Shown one piece after another: positions 18,016-26,033 of a stretch of 64,000 nucleotides of DNA. The stretch's first letter is position 1; each line of letters opens with the position of its first letter. Origin of the DNA: an uncultured Muribaculaceae bacterium. Its GTDB lineage: Bacteria > Bacteroidota > Bacteroidia > Bacteroidales > Muribaculaceae. Under the pieces are notes generated by a model, which was given only the letters and a program-made list of their open reading frames with translations, did no database searches and was not told the origin of the DNA. Where the stretch lies: NCBI GenBank assembly GCA_910587425.1, contig CAJUKU010000002.1, forward strand, positions 200,283 through 264,282, written 5' to 3'. Made by a program: the position numbers and the translations under genes.

Positions 18016-19326
18016 TTGAACAAACTGAAAAGAATCATAACACTATCACTCATGGCGACAATACTCACCGTATTGCCGCCATGGGTTTTTGCACAATCTG
18101 AGCGAACAGGCTCCGCGACAGCACCCGCATCGGCACCGGACAGTACCGGCATAGTTGCGGAGGCACCCGTAGTAAGCCTACTGACATGCGCTCCCGGCGA
18201 ACTCGTCTACGAACTCGAGGGACACACCGGGCTTCGCTTCCGCACATCGACCACCGATATCGTGGTCAACTGGGGACTGTTCGACTTCAACTCACCCGGA
18301 TTCATCTACCGCTTCGTGCGCGGAGAAACCGACTATACTGTCGGCGCTGCCCCCACCGAATGGTTCCTGAACCAGTACCGTCATCAAGGACGGTCAGTCA
18401 CCGAACAGGTGCTAAATCTCACTCCAACCGAGGCACTGCGGCTGCAGCAGCTTGTAGCCGACAACATGCAGAACAATCCTGTCTACCGCTACAATTATGT
18501 GAAAGACAACTGTTCGCTGCGCCCTCTCCGGCTGATAGAGAAAGCTCTCGCCCCTGACAGCATTCATTTTACCGACACTGTAGCCGCCGGTACCACATTC
18601 CGCTCGATGATGACCGACTTCCACCGCTCATACCCTTGGTACCAGTTTGGAATCGACCTCGCGCTCGGATCAGGCATTGACTACCGTATAACCACCGCCG
18701 AAGCGGCATTCGCTCCGGTAACCCTGCAGAAACTTGCCGCATCGGCGATCATAACGACTCCCGACGGAAACCGCCGGTTCGTAAGCGCCACGGAGACAAT
18801 CGTCGCGGGCACACCCGGAGGCGTCGCACTCCCTCCCACCCCCTGGTATCTCACGCCGGTATTCTTTGCATACGTGCTGCTGACACTCACCATTGCGGTC
18901 ACACTGTTCGACATAGCGCGCCGCCGCGTCAGCCGCCTGTTCGACGCACTGATGTTCGGCATCTACGGCATTGCCGGATGTGTGATAGCGTTCCTTGTTT
19001 TCATATCCTCCCACGAAGCCACGAGTCCGAACCTGATCATACTGTGGCTCAATCCGTTCTGTCTGCTTGTTCCGCTATGCCTGTGGAGCCGCCGGGGAAG
19101 AAATTTCCTTATCTGCTATCATTTTATTAACTTTGCAGCGGTTTTGGCGTTAATAATAGTGGCAGGCATATCAGGTCAGAGACTCAATCATGCATTCCTG
19201 CCCCTTATGGCAGCAGATATGATACGCTCTGCAGCCTACATTTTCAACACCTTATGGGAGCAAAAGCGAAAAAAACGAAGAAACGCATATCAGATAAGAT
19301 ATTCGGGGTCATACTCCTCTCGCTGA
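18016..19326 (+). CDS. DUF4105 membrane protein, Lnb-type lipoprotein N-acyltransferase candidate
   Basis: Exported N-terminal domain of the DUF4105 family followed by five hydrophobic segments near the C-terminus (from about residue 275). The domain shows EGHTGLRF, VVNWGLFDFNSPGF and VKDNCSLRP, with a conserved-looking His and Cys. This family has been linked to Lnb, which adds the third acyl chain to lipoproteins in Bacteroidota lacking a classical Lnt; assignment here is inference. The frame is open far upstream into galE. TTG at 18016 gives a positively charged signal sequence (NKLKRII...VFAQ), while ATG at 18052 would give a shorter one. Its last 73 bases overlap the next gene. Confidence 0.75.
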   Translation: MNKLKRIITLSLMATILTVLPPWVFAQSERTGSATAPASAPDSTGIVAEAPVVSLLTCAPGELVYELEGHTGLRFRTSTTDIVVNWGLFDFNSPGFIYRFVRGETDYTVGAAPTEWFLNQYRHQGRSVTEQVLNLTPTEALRLQQLVADNMQNNPVYRYNYVKDNCSLRPLRLIEKALAPDSIHFTDTVAAGTTFRSMMTDFHRSYPWYQFGIDLALGSGIDYRITTAEAAFAPVTLQKLAASAIITTPDGNRRFVSATETIVAGTPGGVALPPTPWYLTPVFFAYVLLTLTIAVTLFDIARRRVSRLFDALMFGIYGIAGCVIAFLVFISSHEATSPNLIILWLNPFCLLVPLCLWSRRGRNFLICYHFINFAAVLALIIVAGISGQRLNHAFLPLMAADMIRSAAYIFNTLWEQKRKKRRNAYQIRYSGSYSSR

Positions 19327-20870
19327 TAGGAGTAGCCACCGGAGCGCACGCTGCCGCCCCCAAGCGTCCGCAGCTCCTCGTCGGAATAATGGTCGAGGGA
19401 CTGAATGACGAATACATCACACTCCTCAACGACTATCTCTGCGACGGCGGCTTCCGCCGGCTCATGCGCGACGGCGTGACGATCGCCAATCTGGACTACG
19501 GTCCCGGTGTCGATCCCGCAGCAGCGACAGCCATGGTGTTCACCGGCGCAGCTCCGAGCGTCAACGGCATCTCAGGAGCAAAAATATACGACGCCACAAC
19601 CAGGCGCGGACAGAACATACTCACCGACCCATCGACCATTGGCAATTTCACCGGCGAGACCCTCTCGCCAAAAGGGATTCTTGTCTCGACACTCGGTGAC
19701 GAGGTGCGCCTCGACGCCGCAGGAACAGGCTGGGTCTACAGCGCCGCCGCCGACCCCGTACAGGCTATCATAATGGCGGGTCATGCCGGCAACAGCGCAT
19801 TCTGGATCAACGCCGACAAAGGGAACTGGGCTACGACGACACATTACAAAGACCTGCCTCAGACCATGTCGGCGCGCAACTACACGCGCCCTCTGACCGC
19901 CGCCGTCGACACTATGGTATGGACACCGCTGCTCGACGCATCGGTATATCCCGATGTGCCCGACTACAAGCGCCAATATCCTTTCAGGCATAACTTCCCC
20001 CGTAAGGACGCCGACCGTTATGACCATTTCAAGGCGTCGCCCAAAGCCAATACGGAAATTACGAATGTAGCCGTCGACTATCTCAACGGTATGCAGTTCG
20101 GTCAGCGCGGACCTGTCGATATGCTCGCCCTCGGCTACACCGTAGCACCATATCCCTACACCCGCGATGCCGACAACCGCATGGAGACGCTTGACTCCTA
20201 CCTGCGCCTCGACCGCGACCTTGACCGTCTGTTCCGCACAATCGACCGCCGCCTGGGAGCCGGAAACGCACTGATATTCCTTGCCGGATGTCCGCCGTCG
20301 ACCAACGGTCCGCGCGACGATGAGAAATGGGGTGTGCCCTCCGGTGAGTTCTCACCACGCAAGGCTACCTCGCTGCTCAACATGTATCTCATGGCGCTCC
20401 ATGGCAACGGAGAATGGGTCACAGGTTACTTCAACCGGAACTTTTACCTCAACCAACGCCTTATAAAGGAGAGCAAGCTCGACCTTGCCGACGTGCGCGC
20501 CGAAGCGGCAGAATTTCTCGCCCGAATGAGCGGAGTGAGTGTAGTCTACACGATCGACGACATAATAGCATCACGCGCCGGCGACAACGCCCAGGCTCTC
20601 AAACGCAACACCGTAGTGCCGCACTCCGGCGATGTGATCATAAGCCTCACCCCCGGATGGTGCGTGGTCGACGACCAGAACGCACTGACCGCCGAGCCAC
20701 AGGCAGCGCGTGAAGCATATATCCCGTCTTCGGCTTTCATACTCGGTGGCGGCGTGAAACCGCAGATAATCGACACACCGGTCGACGCCCGGGTAATAGC
20801 ACCGACAGTAAGCCGTCTGCTCCGCATACGCTCACCCAACGCCGCCTCGCTTCCGGCGCTGCGGCTCTGA
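19254..20870 (+). CDS. Alkaline-phosphatase-superfamily protein lacking the catalytic residues
   Basis: 538 residues with the layout of PafA-like/type I phosphodiesterase enzymes (PQLLVGIMVEGL, FTGAAPSVNGI, DSYLRLDRDLDRLFRTIDRRLG, GNALIFLAG). Every position expected to bind metal or act as nucleophile looks changed. The Asp of the first strand is Glu (VEGL), the nucleophile Thr region reads VDPAAATA, HGI is NGI, the D..GH pair is replaced by VAPYPY, and the DHG motif is GCPP. An N-terminal charged stretch and hydrophobic segment (residues 13-33, ending AHAAAP) suggest export. It starts inside the Lnb-like gene and is followed by secA. Likely a non-enzymatic homologue; its role is unknown. Confidence 0.8.
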   Translation: MGAKAKKTKKRISDKIFGVILLSLIGVATGAHAAAPKRPQLLVGIMVEGLNDEYITLLNDYLCDGGFRRLMRDGVTIANLDYGPGVDPAAATAMVFTGAAPSVNGISGAKIYDATTRRGQNILTDPSTIGNFTGETLSPKGILVSTLGDEVRLDAAGTGWVYSAAADPVQAIIMAGHAGNSAFWINADKGNWATTTHYKDLPQTMSARNYTRPLTAAVDTMVWTPLLDASVYPDVPDYKRQYPFRHNFPRKDADRYDHFKASPKANTEITNVAVDYLNGMQFGQRGPVDMLALGYTVAPYPYTRDADNRMETLDSYLRLDRDLDRLFRTIDRRLGAGNALIFLAGCPPSTNGPRDDEKWGVPSGEFSPRKATSLLNMYLMALHGNGEWVTGYFNRNFYLNQRLIKESKLDLADVRAEAAEFLARMSGVSVVYTIDDIIASRAGDNAQALKRNTVVPHSGDVIISLTPGWCVVDDQNALTAEPQAAREAYIPSSAFILGGGVKPQIIDTPVDARVIAPTVSRLLRIRSPNAASLPALRL

Positions 20871-20920
20871 GCACACGCAAGGACGCACAGCCGCGCTGAA
20901 GCGGCACAACATATATCTAT

Positions 20921-20955
20921 CCCCGGCAAAAAGGGGGAAACAATCATTTTTTTTC
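20921..20955 (+). terminator. Possible weak terminator before secA
   Basis: CCCC and GGGG flank a short loop, and a run of eight T follows about a dozen bases later (20947-20954). The stem is short and the T-run not adjacent, so this is a weak candidate. Confidence 0.3.
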
Positions 20956-20990
20956 ATCACTCACACAGATAATAAAGAACAAGACCCTAT

Positions 20991-23900
20991 ATGTCACTCA
21001 ACTCATTTCTAAGCAAGATATTCGGCAACAAATCGCAGCGCGACCTCAAGGAGATCCAGCCGATCGTCGACCGTATCACAGCCCTCGGACCGCAGATGAA
21101 GGCTTACAGCAACGACGAACTGCGCCAGGTAATAACAGATGTCCGCACCGACATACAGGCTTCGATAGCCGCCGACCGCGAGAGCATAGAAGAAAACAAG
21201 CGAACCATCGAGACACTCCCCTTCGACAAGCGCCAGCCGCTCTGGGATGAGATCGACCGCTCTGAAAAACATATTCTCGATACACTCGAGGACAAACTCA
21301 ACGAACACCTGCCGGTAGTTTTTGGCGCAATACGCGAAACTGCCGCCCGCTTCGCCGCCAATCCCACCGTGGAGGTGACGGCTACCCAGATGGACCGCGA
21401 TCTTGCCGCAGCCGGCAAGGACTTCGTGAGCATCGAAGGCGACAAGGCTATATACAAGAATCACTGGATGGCGGGTGGCAATGAGATCACCTGGGACATG
21501 GTGCACTACGACGTGCAGCTCATTGGCGGTATCGTGCTCCACCAAGGTAAGATAGCCGAGATGGCTACCGGTGAGGGTAAGACTCTCGTGGCTACGCTCC
21601 CGGTGTTCCTCCGCTCGCTGTCAGGACGCGGCGTGCATGTGGTGACCGTCAACGACTACCTGTCGAAACGTGACTCCGAATGGATGGGTCCGCTCTACAT
21701 GTTCCATGGCTCGACAGTGGACTGCATCGACAAACACCAGCCCAACACGCCGGCACGCCGTGCAGCCTACAACTGCGACATCACTTTCGGCACAAACAAC
21801 GAGTTCGGCTTCGACTATCTGCGCGACAACATGGCTATGTCGCCCGACGACATGGTGCAGCGCAAGCATTACTACGCCATTGTCGACGAGGTTGACTCGG
21901 TGCTCATCGACGATGCCCGTACGCCGCTCATCATATCGGGACCTGTTCCGCGCGGCGACGACCAGATGTTCAACGATTACCGCCCCAATGTAGAGAAAGT
22001 GGTCGCTGCACAGCGCAAGCTCGTCACACAGATGCTCGCCGACGCAAAGACCAAACTCGCATCCGACGACAAGGATACACGCAAGGCAGGCGCACTCGAA
22101 CTGTTCCGCGCGTTCAAGGGTCTGCCGAAGAATGGTCCGCTGATCAAGTTCCTCAGCCAGGAAGGTATGAAGAACGTGCTCCTCGAGACTGAGGCATACT
22201 ACCTGCAGGACAACTCACGCGAGATGCCCAAGGCTACCGAGCCGCTGTATTTCGTCATCGACGAGAAAAACCGCAGCGTGGAGCTCACCGACAAGGGCAT
22301 AGACATGCTCACCGGCACGAGCGCCGACCCGCAGTTCTTCGTGCTCCCCGACATCGCCGCACAGCTCTCGGAAGCCGAGCATATCGAGGATCTTGCCGAA
22401 CGCCAGACACGCAAGGACGAGCTAATGCAGAACTATGCGGTGAAAGCTGAGCGCGTGCACACCGTCACACAGCTCCTCAAGGCGTACACACTCTTTGAGA
22501 AAGATGTTGAATACGTGATCGACGACAACAAGATCAAGATTGTCGACGAGCAGACCGGACGTATCATGGAGGGTCGCCGCTACAGCGACGGACTCCACCA
22601 GGCTATCGAGGCTAAGGAGGGCGTGAAGGTCGAGGCTGCCACACAGACATTCGCCACAATCACACTGCAGAACTACTTCCGCATGTATCACAAGCTCGCC
22701 GGTATGACCGGTACCGCCGAGACAGAGGCGGGCGAGCTCTGGGACATCTATAAGCTCGACGTGGTGACCATTCCCACCAACCGTCCGGTTGCACGAAAGG
22801 ATATGGACGACCGCGTCTACAAGACCAAGAAAGAGAAATATGCCGCGGTAATCGATGAGATCGTGCGGCTGCGCGATGAGGGTCGCCCCGTGCTCGTCGG
22901 CACCACATCGGTCGAGATTTCCGAACTTCTGAAGAGAATGCTTGACCTGCGCCACATCGATTCACAGGTGCTCAACGCCAAACTCCACCAGAAAGAGGCT
23001 GAGGTCGTGGCGCTCGCCGGACGCAAAGGCACAGTCACCATCGCCACCAACATGGCAGGTCGAGGAACCGACATCAAGCTCACCGACGAGGTGAAAGCTG
23101 CCGGAGGTCTTGCCATCATCGGTACGGAACGCCATGAGAGCCGCCGCGTGGATCGCCAGCTCCGCGGACGTTCAGGACGTCAGGGCGATCCGGGCTCATC
23201 GGTATTCTACGTATCGTTCGAGGATCAGCTGATGCGCCTGTTCGCCACCGACCGTGTGATGAAGATGCTCGACACCCTCGGACTCAAGGAGGGCGAGATG
23301 ATAGAGAGCCGTATGGTCACACGCGCCATCGAGAACGCGCAGAAACGCGTGGAGGAGAACAACTTCGGCATCCGTAAGCGCCTGCTCGAGTATGACGACG
23401 TGATGAACAAGCAGCGAACCTACATCTACACCCGCCGCCACCATGCGCTCATGGGCGAACGTGTAGGCATAGACATCGCCAACATGTTCTACGACACCGT
23501 AGAGAATCTCGTGGCTAACTATGATTCACCCGCCGATTATCAGCAGCTCTCGCTCGAACTGTTCAAGATACTCACCATAGAGACACCATTCACCGAAGAG
23601 GAGTTCCGCTCCATCAGCAAGGAGGATGCGATCGACCGCATACACGCGGCTGCTATGGAAGCTTTCGACCGCAAGGGTGAGCGCATCTGTGAGGTGGCAA
23701 TGCCGGTTATCCGCGACTGCGTCGAGAACCGTGGAATGAAGGACATGATCCTCGTGCCCATCACCGACGGAAAACGCGTGTTCAGCCTCCCGGTCAACGT
23801 GCTCGACGCCTACAACACCAACGGACGCGCCATCGTCAAGGAGTGGCACAAGGCAATACTTCTCGTCACCATCGATGAGCTCTGGAAAGAGCATCTCCGC

Positions 23901-24347
23901 GAACTCGACCAGCTCCGCCAGTCGGTTCAGAACGTTTCCTACGAGCAGAAGGATCCTCTGGTGATCTACAAGGTTGAGTCGTTCCACCTCTTCGAGCAGA
24001 TGCTCAACAACCTCAACGTGAAAGTAATATCCGCACTCATGCGCGGTCAGATCTACATCCAGCCCCGCCCCGGCATGCAGACCCAGGATGGTGGCGAAGC
24101 ACCCGCCGAGCGCCCGCAGCCCGAAGTGCAGCGCGCCATGCCCCGCGAGCCTCGCCGCGACACGAACTACCGCGAGAGCCGCGAGAATCTCCCCGGCGAG
24201 AATGCCACCCGCGCGGCAGCCTCGGCTCCGCAGGGCGAGCAGCAGCGTCAGCAGCCTGTAAAGGCGGGACCGAAAATCGGACGTAACGATCCCTGCCCGT
24301 GCGGAAGCGGCAAGAAGTTCAAAAACTGCCACGGTCGCGGACTCTGA
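20991..24347 (+). CDS. secA: Preprotein translocase subunit SecA
   Basis: ATPase motor of the Sec export pathway, working at the inner membrane with SecYEG. Walker A is ATGEGKT around residue 193, and the DEAD-type box reads VDEVDSVLIDDARTPL. Helicase motifs in the second ATPase half include ATNMAGRGTDIKL and RQLRGRSGRQGDPG. The C-terminus carries the zinc-binding CPCGSGKKFKNCHG. At 1118 residues it is longer than the E. coli protein (901), with the insertions usual in Bacteroidota SecA and an Ala/Pro/Arg/Glu-rich linker before the zinc motif. No clear promoter was found in the 120 bases upstream. Confidence 0.98.
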   Translation: MSLNSFLSKIFGNKSQRDLKEIQPIVDRITALGPQMKAYSNDELRQVITDVRTDIQASIAADRESIEENKRTIETLPFDKRQPLWDEIDRSEKHILDTLEDKLNEHLPVVFGAIRETAARFAANPTVEVTATQMDRDLAAAGKDFVSIEGDKAIYKNHWMAGGNEITWDMVHYDVQLIGGIVLHQGKIAEMATGEGKTLVATLPVFLRSLSGRGVHVVTVNDYLSKRDSEWMGPLYMFHGSTVDCIDKHQPNTPARRAAYNCDITFGTNNEFGFDYLRDNMAMSPDDMVQRKHYYAIVDEVDSVLIDDARTPLIISGPVPRGDDQMFNDYRPNVEKVVAAQRKLVTQMLADAKTKLASDDKDTRKAGALELFRAFKGLPKNGPLIKFLSQEGMKNVLLETEAYYLQDNSREMPKATEPLYFVIDEKNRSVELTDKGIDMLTGTSADPQFFVLPDIAAQLSEAEHIEDLAERQTRKDELMQNYAVKAERVHTVTQLLKAYTLFEKDVEYVIDDNKIKIVDEQTGRIMEGRRYSDGLHQAIEAKEGVKVEAATQTFATITLQNYFRMYHKLAGMTGTAETEAGELWDIYKLDVVTIPTNRPVARKDMDDRVYKTKKEKYAAVIDEIVRLRDEGRPVLVGTTSVEISELLKRMLDLRHIDSQVLNAKLHQKEAEVVALAGRKGTVTIATNMAGRGTDIKLTDEVKAAGGLAIIGTERHESRRVDRQLRGRSGRQGDPGSSVFYVSFEDQLMRLFATDRVMKMLDTLGLKEGEMIESRMVTRAIENAQKRVEENNFGIRKRLLEYDDVMNKQRTYIYTRRHHALMGERVGIDIANMFYDTVENLVANYDSPADYQQLSLELFKILTIETPFTEEEFRSISKEDAIDRIHAAAMEAFDRKGERICEVAMPVIRDCVENRGMKDMILVPITDGKRVFSLPVNVLDAYNTNGRAIVKEWHKAILLVTIDELWKEHLRELDQLRQSVQNVSYEQKDPLVIYKVESFHLFEQMLNNLNVKVISALMRGQIYIQPRPGMQTQDGGEAPAERPQPEVQRAMPREPRRDTNYRESRENLPGENATRAAASAPQGEQQRQQPVKAGPKIGRNDPCPCGSGKKFKNCHGRGL

Positions 24348-24402
24348 TCATGCCGGATGAACCGAACAGAAATTTTTCCAACCAAAATCACCCGATAAAG
24401 TC

Positions 24403-25311
24403 ATGGAAAAGAAACCGAAACTCCTTTGGGTTGCGATAGGGCTTGTAGCCCTGCTTGTCATCGCAGTGCTTTTCAGTGTGTTTCAGCTCACCTCACTCAA
24501 GAGCGAGGTCGACAGCGTGCGTGCCGAGAACGAGCAGCTGCAGCTGACAAACGACCAGTTGCAGCTTGCCAACGAGTATGAGGCTATAAACTCGCAGTTC
24601 GCACAGTATGAGAATCAGGCTGTGCAGATGCAGGGCGATACGCTCCTCGCAAAATACACCGCAGCGAAGAACAAAGTGGAGCAGCTTCTCCAGGAGCTGA
24701 ATTCCGAGAAGGTGAAGAGCCAGAAGCGCATAAGCGAGCTGCAGAACCAGATCAGCACCCTGCGCGGACTTCTGCGCCATTACATAGCCCAGGTTGACTC
24801 GCTCGGACGCGAGAATGCCGGACTTAAGGCTGAGAACGAGGAGATCAAGAACAAGAACCTCCAGCTATCGTCGCAGGCTCGCGAGCTTTCACGCAAGAAC
24901 GAGACACTGAGCGAGCGCATGACGCTTGCCGAGAAACTCAATGTCACCGGCGTGCAGCTCACACCGCTCAAGAAGAACGGCAAGAAAGAGAAGAATGTGA
25001 CCAAGGCTAAACAGCTTATGGTGACATTCACCATACCGCAGAACAACTCTACACCTGTAGGTTCCAAAACCATCTATCTCCGCATAACAAGCCCCGAGGG
25101 CTCACTTCTCGGTGATGCCGGAACATTCCCGTTCGAGGGTGGCAACGTACCCTGCACCGCCAAGAAGACCATCGAGTACAGCGGCGAGGAGATGCCCGGA
25201 GTCACACTCTACTGGGATGTCAACACAGCCCTTACCCCGGGTGATTATACCGTCGAGCTGTTCGCCGACAATTTCCGCCTTGTGACACGCCATTTCACAC
25301 TCAAGAAATGA
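24403..25311 (+). CDS. Coiled-coil membrane-anchored protein of unknown function
   Basis: 302 residues. A charged start and one transmembrane segment (residues 8-28) lead into a long coiled coil rich in Glu, Gln, Leu and Asn (about 30-185). A small beta-rich domain follows (VTFTIPQNNSTPVGSKTIYLR, GDYTVELFADN). The topology suggests an inner-membrane anchor with the coil and domain in the periplasm. I do not recognise a named family. It starts 55 bases after secA and overlaps the start of the MgtC gene by four bases (ATGA), so it belongs to the same operon. Confidence 0.8.
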   Translation: MEKKPKLLWVAIGLVALLVIAVLFSVFQLTSLKSEVDSVRAENEQLQLTNDQLQLANEYEAINSQFAQYENQAVQMQGDTLLAKYTAAKNKVEQLLQELNSEKVKSQKRISELQNQISTLRGLLRHYIAQVDSLGRENAGLKAENEEIKNKNLQLSSQARELSRKNETLSERMTLAEKLNVTGVQLTPLKKNGKKEKNVTKAKQLMVTFTIPQNNSTPVGSKTIYLRITSPEGSLLGDAGTFPFEGGNVPCTAKKTIEYSGEEMPGVTLYWDVNTALTPGDYTVELFADNFRLVTRHFTLKK

Positions 25312-26033
25312 TCGACGGGCTTGACCGGTTCATAGAAGCGATAAACTCAACAGAGGTGAACACGGCTGGTGCCGTGTTCAAACTCTGTCTGAGCATGTTG
25401 CTGGGATGCTGCGTGGGTATGGAGCGTAAACGCAAAGGGCAGATAGCCGGTTTGCGCACTTTTGCCCTTATATCCATGGGTGCCACCCTCGCCATGCTTC
25501 TGTCGATCTACGTACCGCAGGCATACCTGGGGTTGAAAAACGGCGATCCGGGACGAATAGCGGCGCAGGTGATCACAGGCATAGGCTTCCTCGGTGCCGG
25601 AGCTATCATACAGATGAAAGGATCTGTGCGCGGTCTCACCACTGCCGCCGGTATCTGGATGGTCGCCACGATCGGAATGGCTGTCGGAGTGGGAATGTAC
25701 ACCGTATCGGTCATAGCGACGGCACTGATCCTCGTGATCCTCGTACTGCTCGAACAGCTTGAACACCGCATCCATGTGGGGTGGGAGACACGCATAATAC
25801 GCGTGCGAATCTCCGGTATCGTCAATGATATCGAGGCATACCGCAGCGTCCTCTCCGATTATCACGTGCAGATTGTCAACGTGTTCGTAGAATACGACTA
25901 CGAAGCGCCCACAACACGCCTCAACCTTGTCGTGCTCGCCAAGAACACCACTGATATTGTGACCGTCTTCGAAGCCATACGCAACCTTAATCCAACTCAA
26001 GCTATCTCTCTCGCCAATCAGGTATCGATCTGA
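25308..26033 (+). CDS. MgtC/SapB-family membrane protein
   Basis: 241 residues. Four or five hydrophobic segments carry the family signature (CCVGMERKRKGQIAGLRTF, ITGIGFLGAGAIIQ, VRGLTTAAGIWMVATIGMAVG), followed by an ACT-like C-terminal domain (RVRISGIVNDIEAYRSVL). MgtC proteins are tied to growth at low magnesium and to regulation of the ATP synthase in some pathogens; the function in commensals is open. Start and stop overlap both neighbours by an ATGA or TGATG junction. Confidence 0.9.
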   Translation: MIDGLDRFIEAINSTEVNTAGAVFKLCLSMLLGCCVGMERKRKGQIAGLRTFALISMGATLAMLLSIYVPQAYLGLKNGDPGRIAAQVITGIGFLGAGAIIQMKGSVRGLTTAAGIWMVATIGMAVGVGMYTVSVIATALILVILVLLEQLEHRIHVGWETRIIRVRISGIVNDIEAYRSVLSDYHVQIVNVFVEYDYEAPTTRLNLVVLAKNTTDIVTVFEAIRNLNPTQAISLANQVSI

